A stretch of DNA of 64,000 bases from Sphingomonas nostoxanthinifaciens (GTDB lineage Bacteria > Pseudomonadota > Alphaproteobacteria > Sphingomonadales > Sphingomonadaceae), in assembly GCF_019930585.1 (NCBI RefSeq), contig NZ_CP082839.1, positions 1,302,001 through 1,366,000 of the forward strand. Reading direction: 5' to 3'. The notes beneath the pieces were generated by a model. That model searched no databases. It saw only the letters and a list, made by a program, of their open reading frames with translations, and had not been told where the DNA came from. Within the stretch, counting starts at the first letter, position 1. Every line of letters starts with the position of its first letter. Positions 9,229 to 16,915 of the stretch are shown here, piece by piece. Both the position numbers and the translations under genes were made by a program.

Positions 9229-9711
9229 ATGACTGGTAAGCTATTCGCAGGCGCGGCTTTCGCGCTTCTCGCCACCGCCGCCTTCGCCGATACGCCCAAG
9301 CCTTCGGAATTCGTCGAGAAGGCCGGCGCTTCGGACACGTTCGAGGTCGATTCCGCCAAGCTGATGACGACCTCGAAGAACCCGGCCGTCGCCAAGTTCG
9401 CTCGGGCGATGATCGCCGCGCACACCAAGAGCACGACGATGGTCAAGGCTTCGGCGAAGGCCGATCACCTGATGGTCAAGGCGCCGTCCCTGACGGTCGG
9501 CCAGCGCACCGACATCACGGCGTTGAAGGCGGTGCCTGCGGGCAAGACCAAGGATGATCTTTACATCAAGCAGCAGAAGGCGGCGCATGAAGACGCTCTC
9601 GCTCTGATGAAGGACTATTCGATGCACGGCAGCGCGCCACATCTGAAGGCAACGGCGGCAGAGATCGTGCCGGTCGTCGAGATGCATGCCGGGATGCTCG
9701 CACACATGTGA
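9229..9711 (+). CDS. DUF4142 exported protein
   Basis: A 160-residue secreted or periplasmic protein with a DUF4142 domain, a ferritin-like four-helix fold of unknown role often found in stress loci. A signal peptide is clear (MTGKLFAGAAFALLATAAFA, cleavage after AFA). The mature part has the family helices (ASDTFEVDSAKLMTTSKNPAVAKFAR and EDALALMKDY). I chose the ATG at 9229 because CAGGAGA precedes it by five bases. An upstream ATG at 9208 would place charged residues before the signal peptide. A second, divergent DUF4142 gene lies at 11241-11765. Confidence 0.87.
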   Translation: MTGKLFAGAAFALLATAAFADTPKPSEFVEKAGASDTFEVDSAKLMTTSKNPAVAKFARAMIAAHTKSTTMVKASAKADHLMVKAPSLTVGQRTDITALKAVPAGKTKDDLYIKQQKAAHEDALALMKDYSMHGSAPHLKATAAEIVPVVEMHAGMLAHM

Positions 9712-9762
9712 CGTCGAGAGGAGGCCCCGTATGGACGCCTCCTCGTCGGCGAACATTCGATA

Positions 9763-9978
9763 ATGGAAATCTGGAAGTCCATGATCCCGACCCTTTCGCT
9801 GCTGGCGGATGAAATCGCGTCGCTTCGGCGCTTTGGCACTGCTTGCGGAGACGATGTGGTCGGGTCACTGGCGGAGCGTTTGGCTAGCGCGTTCACGCAC
9901 GTTTTGGACGACGTTGCCGAGAACCCTTCAACGTTGGCAGGCGAGATGCCGTCGTGGCGTCAGCGAACCAGAGACTGA
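9763..9978 (+). CDS. Possible small hypothetical protein
   Basis: A 71-residue open frame in the gap between the DUF4142 gene and the HAD gene. The composition is plausible for a helical protein (SLLADEIASLRRF, LAERLASAFTHVLDDV). There is no good ribosome site before the ATG and no recognisable family, and another frame overlaps it. It could equally be chance. Confidence 0.25.
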   Translation: MEIWKSMIPTLSLLADEIASLRRFGTACGDDVVGSLAERLASAFTHVLDDVAENPSTLAGEMPSWRQRTRD

Positions 9979-9992
9979 GTGCTTCGCCTGGT

Positions 9993-10673
9993 TCAGTCAG
10001 CGCGGGGCATTAGTCTGGCATAGTCGTCGAACACCGAGGCGACATCGGCATAGACGACAATAGCGCCCGCCTGGCGGAGTGCGGAGCCCAGGATTCCGCC
10101 TGACAACAGGCCAAGCGTTGGAATGCCGTTTTTCTTCGCAGCCTCTATGTCCCAGACCGTATCCCCGATCACCAGCGCTCGATCGGCGGCGACGTTCGCC
10201 TTTTCAAGCGCGGTCGCGAAGATGTCCGGCGCTGGCTTGGACTGGTCGACGTCGTCGATGCTGGTCGCTGCGTCGATGACGTCCGCTACGCCCAGCAGCT
10301 TCACGTAATGGTCGAGCTCAGCTTTCTTCGCCGAGGATGCCAAAACCACTTTCCGACCATCGGCATGGACGCGCCGGAGAAGATCGCTCGCACGCGGAAA
10401 GGGGCGAGCTTCATTGAGGTATTCGGCCTTGAAAATGGCGCCGTGCCGGTCATCAATTTTCTTCTGCTCGGCTTCATCTATATCCGGGAGGAGCGCAGGC
10501 ACCAGCTTGTCGCCACCCTTGCCGATCTGGCCGAGGATCGCATCGGCGGACACGTTGTGGCCGTGCTCGCGAAACGCGCGATCCCAAGCTTTCACGTGAA
10601 GGTCATTGCTGTCGATCAGCGTCCCGTCGATATCGAACAATACGCCATCGACGATCGGTGCGGATCCGCTCAA
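9993..10673 (-). CDS. HAD-family phosphatase, phosphoglycolate-phosphatase-like
   Basis: A 226-residue haloacid-dehalogenase-type hydrolase. Motif I is DIDGTLIDSN with the nucleophile and acid Asp near residues 14-16. A helical cap domain follows (LHVKAWDRAFREHGHN). Motif II is VLASSAKK, the motif III lysine is in DQSKPAPDIF, and motif IV is VIGDTVWDIEAA. This is the phosphoglycolate phosphatase/beta-phosphoglucomutase subgroup. The substrate is unknown. Its ATG overlaps the stop of the hemerythrin gene (10670-10673), so the two are translated from one message under the EcfG-type promoter at 11202-11227. Confidence 0.88.
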   Translation of the reverse strand: MSGSAPIVDGVLFDIDGTLIDSNDLHVKAWDRAFREHGHNVSADAILGQIGKGGDKLVPALLPDIDEAEQKKIDDRHGAIFKAEYLNEARPFPRASDLLRRVHADGRKVVLASSAKKAELDHYVKLLGVADVIDAATSIDDVDQSKPAPDIFATALEKANVAADRALVIGDTVWDIEAAKKNGIPTLGLLSGGILGSALRQAGAIVVYADVASVFDDYARLMPRAD

Positions 10674-11167
10674 ACCTTCACCGTTCCGAACGTCGAGGTC
10701 TCCGGCTTCGGCAGCTTCTTCTTATAGCTCGCCGTGAGCTCTTTCTTCCGAGCCGCGAGTTCGTCGCCCAGCGCGTCTAGGTCGATGTCGCTGCGCTTGG
10801 CCTGCGAGAACAGACCCTTGAGAAACGCTTCTTCTTCGTGGACGTGGTGCTTGATCTGCTCGGCGAGCACCGTGACCTTGGCATCGTAGAAGGCGTCGCT
10901 GGGCTTGCCGCCTTCGATCTCTGCGATCAGCACCTTTGCGCCGTCGTGCTCTACGAAACTCTCGTCCAGCAGATCGTCTTCGACCTTGCCTTTGCAGGCG
11001 GGGTAGAAAATCTCCTCCTCGATCTGCGTGTGAACGGTCAGCTCGAGACATATGCGCTCGGCCAGCTTGCGCTTGGCAGCGGCACCTTCTGCATTCTCGT
11101 AGTCGGAGAAAAGGTCCTCCACCTTGCGATGGTCGGCTTTGAGCAGCGTGATCGCGTTCTGCGCCAT
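10670..11167 (-). CDS. Hemerythrin HHE domain protein
   Basis: A 165-residue protein with a hemerythrin-like four-helix bundle. Iron ligands are visible in LLKADHRKVEDLF, in LTVHTQIEEEIFYP (HxxxE), in VEHDGAK and in IKHHVHEEEAFL. Such proteins bind a di-iron centre and are linked to oxygen, nitric oxide or iron stress. The C-terminal 40 residues are lysine-rich with no known domain. It is first in a two-gene leftward operon with the HAD phosphatase. A consensus EcfG-type promoter lies 35 bases upstream. Confidence 0.88.
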   Translation of the reverse strand: MAQNAITLLKADHRKVEDLFSDYENAEGAAAKRKLAERICLELTVHTQIEEEIFYPACKGKVEDDLLDESFVEHDGAKVLIAEIEGGKPSDAFYDAKVTVLAEQIKHHVHEEEAFLKGLFSQAKRSDIDLDALGDELAARKKELTASYKKKLPKPETSTFGTVKV

Positions 11168-11201
11168 GGTCGGAATTCCGATGAAAGAGTCTGGATCTAA
11201 G

Positions 11202-11227
11202 AACGTCAGCGCCTGGCGAGCCGTTCC
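11202..11227 (-). promoter_or_regulatory. EcfG-type general stress promoter
   Basis: Read on the minus strand this is GGAAC, 17 bases, CGTT, an exact match with allowed spacing, ending 35 bases before the hemerythrin start at 11167. It overlaps nothing coding. Confidence 0.7.
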
Positions 11228-11240
11228 TAGGATGAAGGAT

Positions 11241-11765
11241 TCAATCGCTGCCGACGCTGGCGACCAACTGATCGGCGCCGGTGATGTGATTTCGGACCAT
11301 CGTCACCGTATCGGTCGCGAGCCCCTTCAGCGTCGGCACATCGCCTTCTGCAGCATAGCCCTCCTGCGTAGCTAGCGCCGCGCGATGCACCAGGGCTTGG
11401 TGTCGCGCGTACAGACGATCGAACGCGTCTCCTCGCGCGCTCTGAAGCGCGGCGAGAAAGGCCGACTGGTCGCCACTGATGCCGGGCTGGGGCGGCTCCA
11501 GGCCAGCTAGCGACACCGCCTTAGCCAGCTTCTGAGTCGAATCCTCATGTTCGGACAGCATCCTTGTCGCGAAGGCGCGAACAGCTCCGCTCTTGCTGAG
11601 CGCCAGAGCCGTCGTCGCCTCCAGCCGCTCGAATGCGTCCGATTGCGCAGCCGCGTTCACATATTCCCGCGTTGCGCGGGACTCCGGCGCTACGGCATTC
11701 GCCGCGGTCAAGGCGGCGACCGCGGTCGTTGCGAGTGCCAGACCCTTGGATCGCAAACCGGTCAT
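11241..11765 (-). CDS. DUF4142 exported protein
   Basis: A 174-residue exported DUF4142 protein. It begins with a signal peptide (MTGLRSKGLALATTAVAALT). The helices match the family (AAQSDAFERLEATTALALSKSGAVRAFATRMLSEHE is the DUF4142 repeat unit seen also in the gene at 9229). I chose the ATG at 11765 because it overlaps the stop of the upstream SDR in an ATGA junction and places the signal peptide first. The open frame further upstream is only the shadow of that SDR. Its partner is a Tat-exported SDR, so both products should act in the envelope. Confidence 0.82.
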   Translation of the reverse strand: MTGLRSKGLALATTAVAALTAANAVAPESRATREYVNAAAQSDAFERLEATTALALSKSGAVRAFATRMLSEHEDSTQKLAKAVSLAGLEPPQPGISGDQSAFLAALQSARGDAFDRLYARHQALVHRAALATQEGYAAEGDVPTLKGLATDTVTMVRNHITGADQLVASVGSD

Positions 11766-12754
11766 GGCTGTCCCTGACCGCCGCCCGCGCCGTATATATT
11801 GCCGGTCGTGTAGCTCCCGTCGTCCTCCGCGAGCCGCACGTAGATGCCGGCAAGCTCGGCAGGTTGGCCAGGCCGTCCAAGCGGCGCGGTAGCGCCGAAG
11901 GTCACCAGCTTCCCCTGGCTGGCGCCCCCCGAAATCTGAAGCGGCGTCCATATCGGTCCCGGCGCGACACCGTTGACGCGGATGCCCTTCGGCCCGAGCT
12001 GCTTGGCGAGGCTCTTGACGTAGTTCATCGTCGCCGCCTTGGTCTGCGCATAGGCATAGAGGTCGCCGTCGGGGTTATAGGCCTGCTCCGAAGCGGTCCC
12101 GATAATTGCCGATCCAGGCTCAAGGTGCGGGACTGCGGCGCGGATAATCCAGAACGGCCCGTAGATGTTGGTCTTCATCGTCCGGTCGAATTCCTCGTCC
12201 GTGACGTCGAGGATCGAGGGGATCGACTGCTGTCGCGCCGCATTGCAGACCAGGATGTCGAGGCCGCCGAGCCCGCTGACGGCCTTGGCGACGAGCTCCT
12301 TGCAGAACGCGGCGGTGCGGATGTCGCCCGGGATGGCCACTGCCTTCCGCCCCGCTCGGCGGATGAGATCGATGACCTCGCGCGCATCGGGCTCTTCCTC
12401 GGGTAAATAGTTGATCGCGACGTCGGCGCCCTCGCGGGCGTACGCGATCGCGGCGGCGCGTCCCATTCCGCTGTCGCCGCCGGTGATCAACGCCTTGCGG
12501 CCGTTGAGCCGACCGCTCCCGACATAGGTGCTCTCGCCATGGTCGGGACGCGGGTCCATCTTACTGGCGAGGCCTGGCCACGGCTGGGACTGCGACTTGA
12601 AAGGGGGCTTGGGATATCTGTTTCGCGGGTCGGTCTTGCCGCCGCGCGACGCGGCCGAAGCGGCGCCTTCAGCTGAAGCGGGAGCCGCTAGTGCCGCCGC
12701 TGCTGCGCCCAGAGTGGCCGCCCCTAAAGCCTGACGGCGCGTCGTTTCCTTCAT
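11762..12754 (-). CDS. Tat-signal SDR oxidoreductase, YghA-like
   Basis: A 330-residue short-chain dehydrogenase with an N-terminal twin-arginine signal (TTRRQALGAATLGAAAAALAA). The cofactor loop reads TGGDSGMGRAAAI and is followed by NYLPEEEPDA. The strand-4 motif is NAARQQ and Tyr-Lys sits in YAQTKAA. The pre-domain segment FKSQSQPWPG and DPRPDHGE is typical of the YghA group. A Tat signal on an NAD(P)-dependent enzyme implies export in the folded, cofactor-loaded state. It precedes the DUF4142 gene in one operon. I see only a weak EcfG-like match upstream. Confidence 0.87.
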   Translation of the reverse strand: MKETTRRQALGAATLGAAAAALAAPASAEGAASAASRGGKTDPRNRYPKPPFKSQSQPWPGLASKMDPRPDHGESTYVGSGRLNGRKALITGGDSGMGRAAAIAYAREGADVAINYLPEEEPDAREVIDLIRRAGRKAVAIPGDIRTAAFCKELVAKAVSGLGGLDILVCNAARQQSIPSILDVTDEEFDRTMKTNIYGPFWIIRAAVPHLEPGSAIIGTASEQAYNPDGDLYAYAQTKAATMNYVKSLAKQLGPKGIRVNGVAPGPIWTPLQISGGASQGKLVTFGATAPLGRPGQPAELAGIYVRLAEDDGSYTTGNIYGAGGGQGQP

Positions 12755-12928
12755 ACCGAGTATTCCTTCGCGAGCGCAAGACTATCTAAACATCTCAGAC
12801 GAGGCGCAGGTTTCGGAACAACATCAAAGAAATGGCTGTCGACTGCGCGATCACGACGCGTTCGGTTTTGGGTGGTCCGGTCGTCCCGGAGTCGGGCGGT
12901 TGAGGGCCGTCTGGAAAGACTCGTCGGA

Positions 12929-13684
12929 TCAGATCAAGACACCCTGCCTTGGACGCTCTGCCTCCGGGGCAGCCTGATTTTGCCGTCGCCTAACCTCTGT
13001 CTCGGCCGAATAGCGGACGTCTTCGTCGCGATCCGCTGCAAGGCGCCGCAACGCCTCGTCGTCAAGCTCATCCCACCCGCGGCCACGGTCCGCGCCCGCC
13101 GGCACGCGCGGCAGAAGGCCGGGAAGATCGCTCCATTCGAGCAATTGCTCGACCGACGCTGCGTTCAGCATGTCGCGCAGATGATGCGCCGTGACGTAGG
13201 CGTCGGGCATCGCGCGGTGCACGGGCAGTCCGGTATTTCGATCCAGGCCCTCCGGCATACGCCAGTAGCGCAGCACTTGGTTGGAGAAGCTGGGGCTACC
13301 GGGCCACAGCCGAAGCGCGCACTTCCACGTGCAGATCCAGGGCGCCCCTCCTGAGAGCTGGGGCGTGCAGAAGCGCTGCTCGAACGAGGCTCGATGCGCG
13401 GCAAGCCCGAGCGTTCCGCCCTCAGGCTTCAGGACCGGCGGAGCAGCATCGCGCCAGAACGGAGCGCCCGCCACGTCTTGATCAATGATGTGGTGCACCG
13501 CCATCGTCACCGGCGGAATGGGCCTGCCCGGATTCACCAAGATTGCCCCACGCTCCTCATTCACGAGCCAGCGGCCATCACCGCCGAGGACGACGTCCTG
13601 CCAGCCGATCTCGCAGACGTCGTGCGCGGGCGGCCGGGAGCCGGTAGTCTCCAGGTCGATCACCCGGATGCGATGCATCGTCAT
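12929..13684 (-). CDS. DEDDh 3'-5' exonuclease
   Basis: A roughly 250-residue DnaQ-type exonuclease. Exo I is VIDLETTG with Asp and Glu. The middle segment has AAHRASFEQRF, where the usual Asp is replaced by Glu. Exo III is HRAMPDAYVTAHHL with the His and final Asp. The C-terminal 60 residues (about 190-250) are charged and not part of the nuclease. The start is uncertain: ATGs at 13693, 13684 and 13678 all lack a strong ribosome site. The open frame continues far upstream across the ligase gene, but that part is a shadow. It is convergent with nothing close and divergent from the DUF2945 gene. A DNA repair or nucleotide turnover role is inferred. Confidence 0.75.
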   Translation of the reverse strand: MTMHRIRVIDLETTGSRPPAHDVCEIGWQDVVLGGDGRWLVNEERGAILVNPGRPIPPVTMAVHHIIDQDVAGAPFWRDAAPPVLKPEGGTLGLAAHRASFEQRFCTPQLSGGAPWICTWKCALRLWPGSPSFSNQVLRYWRMPEGLDRNTGLPVHRAMPDAYVTAHHLRDMLNAASVEQLLEWSDLPGLLPRVPAGADRGRGWDELDDEALRRLAADRDEDVRYSAETEVRRRQNQAAPEAERPRQGVLI

Positions 13685-13778
13685 GTGAACCATATGGGGT
13701 GAGATGGCTGTCGCGGCGAGTGTCGCCGTGTCGCAACCCCACACTTCGATTCCGCGTTGAGCGGCCGAGGAGAGCACG

Positions 13779-13985
13779 ATGAAGAAGGATCCAAAGGTCG
13801 GCGACAAAGTGAGCTGGTCCAGCTCCGGAGGCGAGGCGCACGGGAAAGTGGTGAAGAAGGCGACCAGCCCAACCAAGATCAAGACGCACAAGGTCGCCGC
13901 GTCGAAGGAAAATCCCGAGTTCATCGTCGAGACCGACGAAGGCAAGCGCGCTGCCCACAAGTCGAGCACCTTGAAGAAGGGCTGA
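13779..13985 (+). CDS. DUF2945 (HVA1-type) small basic protein
   Basis: A 68-residue lysine-rich protein matching DUF2945, a Tudor-like small barrel. The motifs VGDKVSWSSSGGEAHGKVVKK and ENPEFIVETDEGKRAAHKSSTLKK cover nearly the whole protein. The ATG has GAGGAGA seven bases upstream. The next gene starts two bases after its stop, so the pair is co-transcribed. A weak EcfG-like element (GCAAC, 17 bases, CGTT at 13733-13758) lies just upstream. The molecular role of the family is not established. Confidence 0.8.
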   Translation: MKKDPKVGDKVSWSSSGGEAHGKVVKKATSPTKIKTHKVAASKENPEFIVETDEGKRAAHKSSTLKKG

Positions 13986-13987
13986 TC

Positions 13988-14308
13988 ATGGCGACGACAT
14001 TCAAGCCGACCCTGAAGATGGCCGCGAACGCCAAGAAGGGTCTCAAGCTCCGCGAGAAGTTCGGACGTGGAGGCACGGAGGTCGGCGTCCGGCGCGCCCA
14101 TCAGCTGTCGAACCGGAACGAAGTCTCCGAGGCGGACGTGAAGTCGATGCACAGCTACTTCGCACGGCATGGCGTCGACAAGGACGGCAAGACCCATGAG
14201 TGGGGATCGAGCACCGATCCGTCGGCCGGCTACATTGCGTGGCTGCTTTGGGGCGGAGACGAGGGCAAGACCTGGGCCGACAGGAACGCAGCGAAGCTCG
14301 ACAAGTGA
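13988..14308 (+). CDS. Conserved small basic protein, phage-type
   Basis: A 106-residue basic protein. The core pattern RRAHQLSNRNEVSEADVKSM followed by HSYFARHGVDK and PSAGYIAWLLWGGDEGKTWA is one I associate with conserved short proteins of phages and alphaproteobacterial genomes. No function is known to me. I chose the ATG at 13988, two bases after the DUF2945 stop. The upstream extension of the frame overlaps that gene. Abundant Lys and Arg in the first 40 residues could suit nucleic acid contact, which is only a guess. Confidence 0.7.
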   Translation: MATTFKPTLKMAANAKKGLKLREKFGRGGTEVGVRRAHQLSNRNEVSEADVKSMHSYFARHGVDKDGKTHEWGSSTDPSAGYIAWLLWGGDEGKTWADRNAAKLDK

Positions 14309-14339
14309 CTGGATGATCCGAGCTTTGGCCGCCTGTCTT

Positions 14340-14489
14340 CTATTCGGGTCTGGACTTTGACCGCCCCCGGCATCGGTCGGAGCAATACTTAACGTTCTCC
14401 CAGTCGCGCTCCCATTTCTTACGCCAGGTGAAGGGGCGCTCGCACGCGACGCAGATCTTGGTCGGGAGGTTCTGCTTGGAGTGTGCCAC
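14340..14489 (-). CDS. DUF2256 zinc-ribbon-like protein
   Basis: A 49-residue protein matching DUF2256. It reads [20 protein letters not shown] then [12 protein letters not shown], with two Cys pairs (CVAC and CSDRC) that could bind zinc. I chose the GTG at 14489, since family members begin with a short basic leader before KxCxxC. The open frame upstream of it is not conserved in type. It is convergent with the preceding small genes and divergent from the DNA ligase gene. The function of this family is unknown. Confidence 0.72.
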   Translation of the reverse strand: MAHSKQNLPTKICVACERPFTWRKKWERDWENVKYCSDRCRGRSKSRPE

Positions 14490-14599
14490 GGGGGCTGAAC
14501 GCTCAGAAGCGCGACAGGTCCACGATTGCACCGCTTCGTCGTTTTTGCGCTCCGCCGCGTTATCGCTCGGTGGCAAATGATGCATGAGGATTGCCGGCC

Positions 14600-15619
14600 T
14601 TGCTTCCCATCCCTTTCGATCTCGCGCCGATGGAGGCGAAGCGCGTGGACGAGCTTCCCACCGGCGGTGGCTGGCAGTTCGAACCGAAGTGGGATGGCTT
14701 CCGCTGCCTGGCCTTCCGCGATGGCGACGACGTCCGCCTCATGAGCAAGTCCGGCAAGCCGTTGGAGCGTTTCTTTCCAGAAGTAGCGCAAATGCTCCGC
14801 CGATCGGGTAGAAACCGCTTTGTGCTCGATGGCGAGATGGTCGTGCCGGTGGATCGGCGCCTCTCGTTCGGCGCACTGCAGGCGCGGTTGCATCCGGCGG
14901 CCAGCCGCATCGCGCGGCTCTCCGGTGAGACGCCCGCCGAACTCGTCCTGTTCGACTGCCTCTTCGACGGCAAGGACCGCCGGGAGCTGCCGCTCGCCGA
15001 ACGCCGGTCGATCCTCGAGAAGTTCTATGAGGCGGAAGGGGAGGTTCGCCTGAAACTGTCTCCCCGGACGCAGGATCGCTACCTGGCCTGCACGTGGTTC
15101 GATCAGACCGATGCGCTCGACGGCGTGATCGCGAAGGAGATCGACGCGCCGTATCGTCCGGGCGAGCGGGCGATGCTCAAGGTCAAACGGGTTCGCGAGG
15201 CGGACTGCGTCGTCGGAGGTTTCCGCTACGCATCCGGCTCGAAGGAGGTCGGCTCGCTGCTTCTCGGTCTTTACGACGAAGAGGGCAGGCTGAACCGCGT
15301 CGGCTTCACTTCGGGTTTCGCGGGCGAGGACGTGGCCGAGCTGACCGCTCGGTTGGAGAGTCTGGTCGAGCCTCCAGGGTTCACCGGAAAGGCGCCCGGT
15401 GGACCGAGCCGTTGGGCGACGGAGCGATCGTCCGAGTGGCAGCCATTGAGACCCGAGCTGGTCGTGCAGGTCGGTTACGACCAGGTCACCGACGATCGCT
15501 TCCGACACGGCACCAAGCTGCAGCGCTGGCGTCCCGACAAGCGACCCGACCAGTGCCGAATGGAGCAGCTCGAGCGCGAACCCGCGCCGGAGCTTCTCGC
15601 CGCGGAACTGAATACGTGA
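14600..15619 (+). CDS. ATP-dependent DNA ligase, LigC/LigD ligase-domain type
   Basis: A roughly 339-residue stand-alone ATP-dependent ligase. The adenylation lysine is in EPKWDGFR (KxDG). Further nucleotidyltransferase motifs are [25 protein letters not shown] (motif IV) and AMLKVKR (motif V). An OB-fold C-terminal domain follows, ending with a [16 protein letters not shown] motif typical of the LigD/LigC group. No primase or 3'-phosphoesterase domains are attached. GAGGA at 14586-14590 suits a TTG start at 14600, and an ATG at 14630 is possible. Its stop overlaps the GTG of the MpaB-family gene. It likely acts in DNA repair. Confidence 0.87.
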   Translation: MLPIPFDLAPMEAKRVDELPTGGGWQFEPKWDGFRCLAFRDGDDVRLMSKSGKPLERFFPEVAQMLRRSGRNRFVLDGEMVVPVDRRLSFGALQARLHPAASRIARLSGETPAELVLFDCLFDGKDRRELPLAERRSILEKFYEAEGEVRLKLSPRTQDRYLACTWFDQTDALDGVIAKEIDAPYRPGERAMLKVKRVREADCVVGGFRYASGSKEVGSLLLGLYDEEGRLNRVGFTSGFAGEDVAELTARLESLVEPPGFTGKAPGGPSRWATERSSEWQPLRPELVVQVGYDQVTDDRFRHGTKLQRWRPDKRPDQCRMEQLEREPAPELLAAELNT

Positions 15620-16515
15620 ACGATGCTTCTCGCCCGGCGCGGCACCTGCCGCGCCCTGAACTGAATTCGACCTCAGGCATCGGAGCGATCGCCAAGCGCG
15701 CGATCGTCGCGCGCGTACGCGCGCTCTTCAACGACCAGCAGCGCGGGAAGGAACCCGTCCAGCGAAGCATGGACGCGCTCTTTGAACCTAGGTCAGTTGT
15801 CTGGCGCGTTCACGGCGACGTGACGTCGATGATGGTCGGAGGGGTTTCCGCGCTGCTGCTCCAAATGCTGCATCCTGCCGTTCTGGCGGGTGTGTGGGAT
15901 CACTCCAACTTCCGGACCGATATGATCGGGCGCCTGCGCAGGACGGCGCGCTTCATTGCGCTCACGACGTATGGCGATCGCCCGTTGGCCGAGGCGGCGA
16001 TCAAGCGGGTGCGCAGCGTCCACGGCAATGTCGCCGGCGTGCTGCCCGACGGCACGCCCTACCGGGCGGATGATCCGGCGCTGCTCGCATGGGTGCATGT
16101 TAGCGAGGCGACGTGCTTCCTCGATGCCTGGCAGCGCTACGGCGATCGACCTCTGTCGGCTGCGCAGCAGGATCGATACTTCGCCGAGTTCTCCCGCGTG
16201 GCCATCGCGGTTGGTGCGGATCCGGTGCCCACCTCACGGGCGGCCGCGCTTGAGCTGATCGGCGGCATGCGCGCCTCGCTGTGCGCCGACCAACGAGCGT
16301 GTGAGGTTGCACGGCTCGTACTGGAGCATCGGCCGGACAACCCGCTTGCGATCCCGCTGTATGCCGTGACGGCGCAGGCAGCCGTGGATCTGCTGCCGGA
16401 ATGGGCCCGCCGGATGCACGGCCTGAAGCGCACCCCGACGCTTCTCCGTCCTGCGGTTGCGACAGCTGCGCTCGGCCTTGCGGGGACTTTGCGATGGGCT
16501 TTCTCTGAGGTCTGA
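15616..16515 (+). CDS. Oxygenase MpaB family protein (DUF2236)
   Basis: A 299-residue protein of the DUF2236/MpaB family, heme-binding oxygenase-like proteins. The family signature is clear: LLLQMLHPAVLAGVWDHSNF, then FRTDMIGRLRRTARFIALTTYGD and HGNVAGVLPDGTPYRADDP, then LAWVHVSEATCFLDAW. The His residues in MLHP and WVHV are the probable heme or metal ligands. I chose the GTG at 15616, which forms a GTGA overlap with the ligase stop. The longer open frame upstream is the ligase shadow. The C-terminal hydrophobic stretch may associate with membrane. The substrate is unknown. Confidence 0.85.
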   Translation: MNDASRPARHLPRPELNSTSGIGAIAKRAIVARVRALFNDQQRGKEPVQRSMDALFEPRSVVWRVHGDVTSMMVGGVSALLLQMLHPAVLAGVWDHSNFRTDMIGRLRRTARFIALTTYGDRPLAEAAIKRVRSVHGNVAGVLPDGTPYRADDPALLAWVHVSEATCFLDAWQRYGDRPLSAAQQDRYFAEFSRVAIAVGADPVPTSRAAALELIGGMRASLCADQRACEVARLVLEHRPDNPLAIPLYAVTAQAAVDLLPEWARRMHGLKRTPTLLRPAVATAALGLAGTLRWAFSEV

Positions 16516-16806
16516 GACGAGACCTTGTTCCGCAGGACTTCGGCTTGGCAAGGCCCGGCGCTCGGGTCTCGCCTTTCGTGAGGGGGCAAGTGTTGCGTCC
16601 GACGGGACCGCCGGAACAGGCTGTCCGTAAGCTCACGTCCGGGCTCGACCTTTGGATACGGTTCCACAAAGCATTTCCGAAGGTTTTTCGTTTTTTCGCT
16701 TGGAGGCCCGAGGGTTGCGGGGCCCTTCGTGTCTGCTAATGTGTATCTTAGCGAGAGTGCGGTGGAAATCGCGCTTTGAAATCCGCTCGTTAGAGGCCGA
16801 TAAGTT
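16516..16806. other. Non-coding gap before the integrated element
   Basis: I see no supportable gene or intact tRNA here. A tRNA body would be expected if the adjoining repeat were the 3' end of an intact tRNA gene, but no acceptor 5' strand (GCCCAG-like) or T arm was found. Confidence 0.5.
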
Positions 16807-16824
16807 TCCTCTTCTGGGCACCAG
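16807..16824 (+). repeat. Left attachment-site repeat
   Basis: The 18-mer TCCTCTTCTGGGCACCAG is identical to 30864-30881. It lies 91 bases before the integrase start. The bases to its left do not form a tRNA T arm. Confidence 0.75.
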
Positions 16825-16885
16825 TCTTCCTAAGCAGTTGAAATGCTTGGGAAAACACCGGAAAACAGCCAATTTTTACAGGTGT

Positions 16886-16903
16886 CTGTTACATATGTAA
16901 CAG
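16886..16903. promoter_or_regulatory. 18 bp perfect palindrome before integrase
   Basis: CTGTTACATATGTAACAG is a perfect inverted repeat ending in the CAGGAG ribosome site of the integrase. A protein bound here would block integrase expression. It could alternatively be an integrase or excisionase arm site, since a half-copy (CTGTTACAT) occurs near the other end at 30780-30788. Confidence 0.5.
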
Positions 16904-16915
16904 GAGCCTCAGGCT

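Noticed and set aside
8229..9446. 405-codon minus-strand frame over the chloroperoxidase-like gene
   Set aside because: Shadow of an alpha/beta hydrolase whose catalytic motifs are on the plus strand.
13700..15508. Upstream half of an 859-codon minus-strand frame
   Set aside because: Only the last 250 codons form an exonuclease. The remainder is antisense to the ligase and the small genes at 13779-14308.
16700..16823. Possible intact tRNA-Leu ending at the left repeat
   Set aside because: No acceptor 5' strand, D arm, anticodon arm or T arm can be drawn before the repeat.
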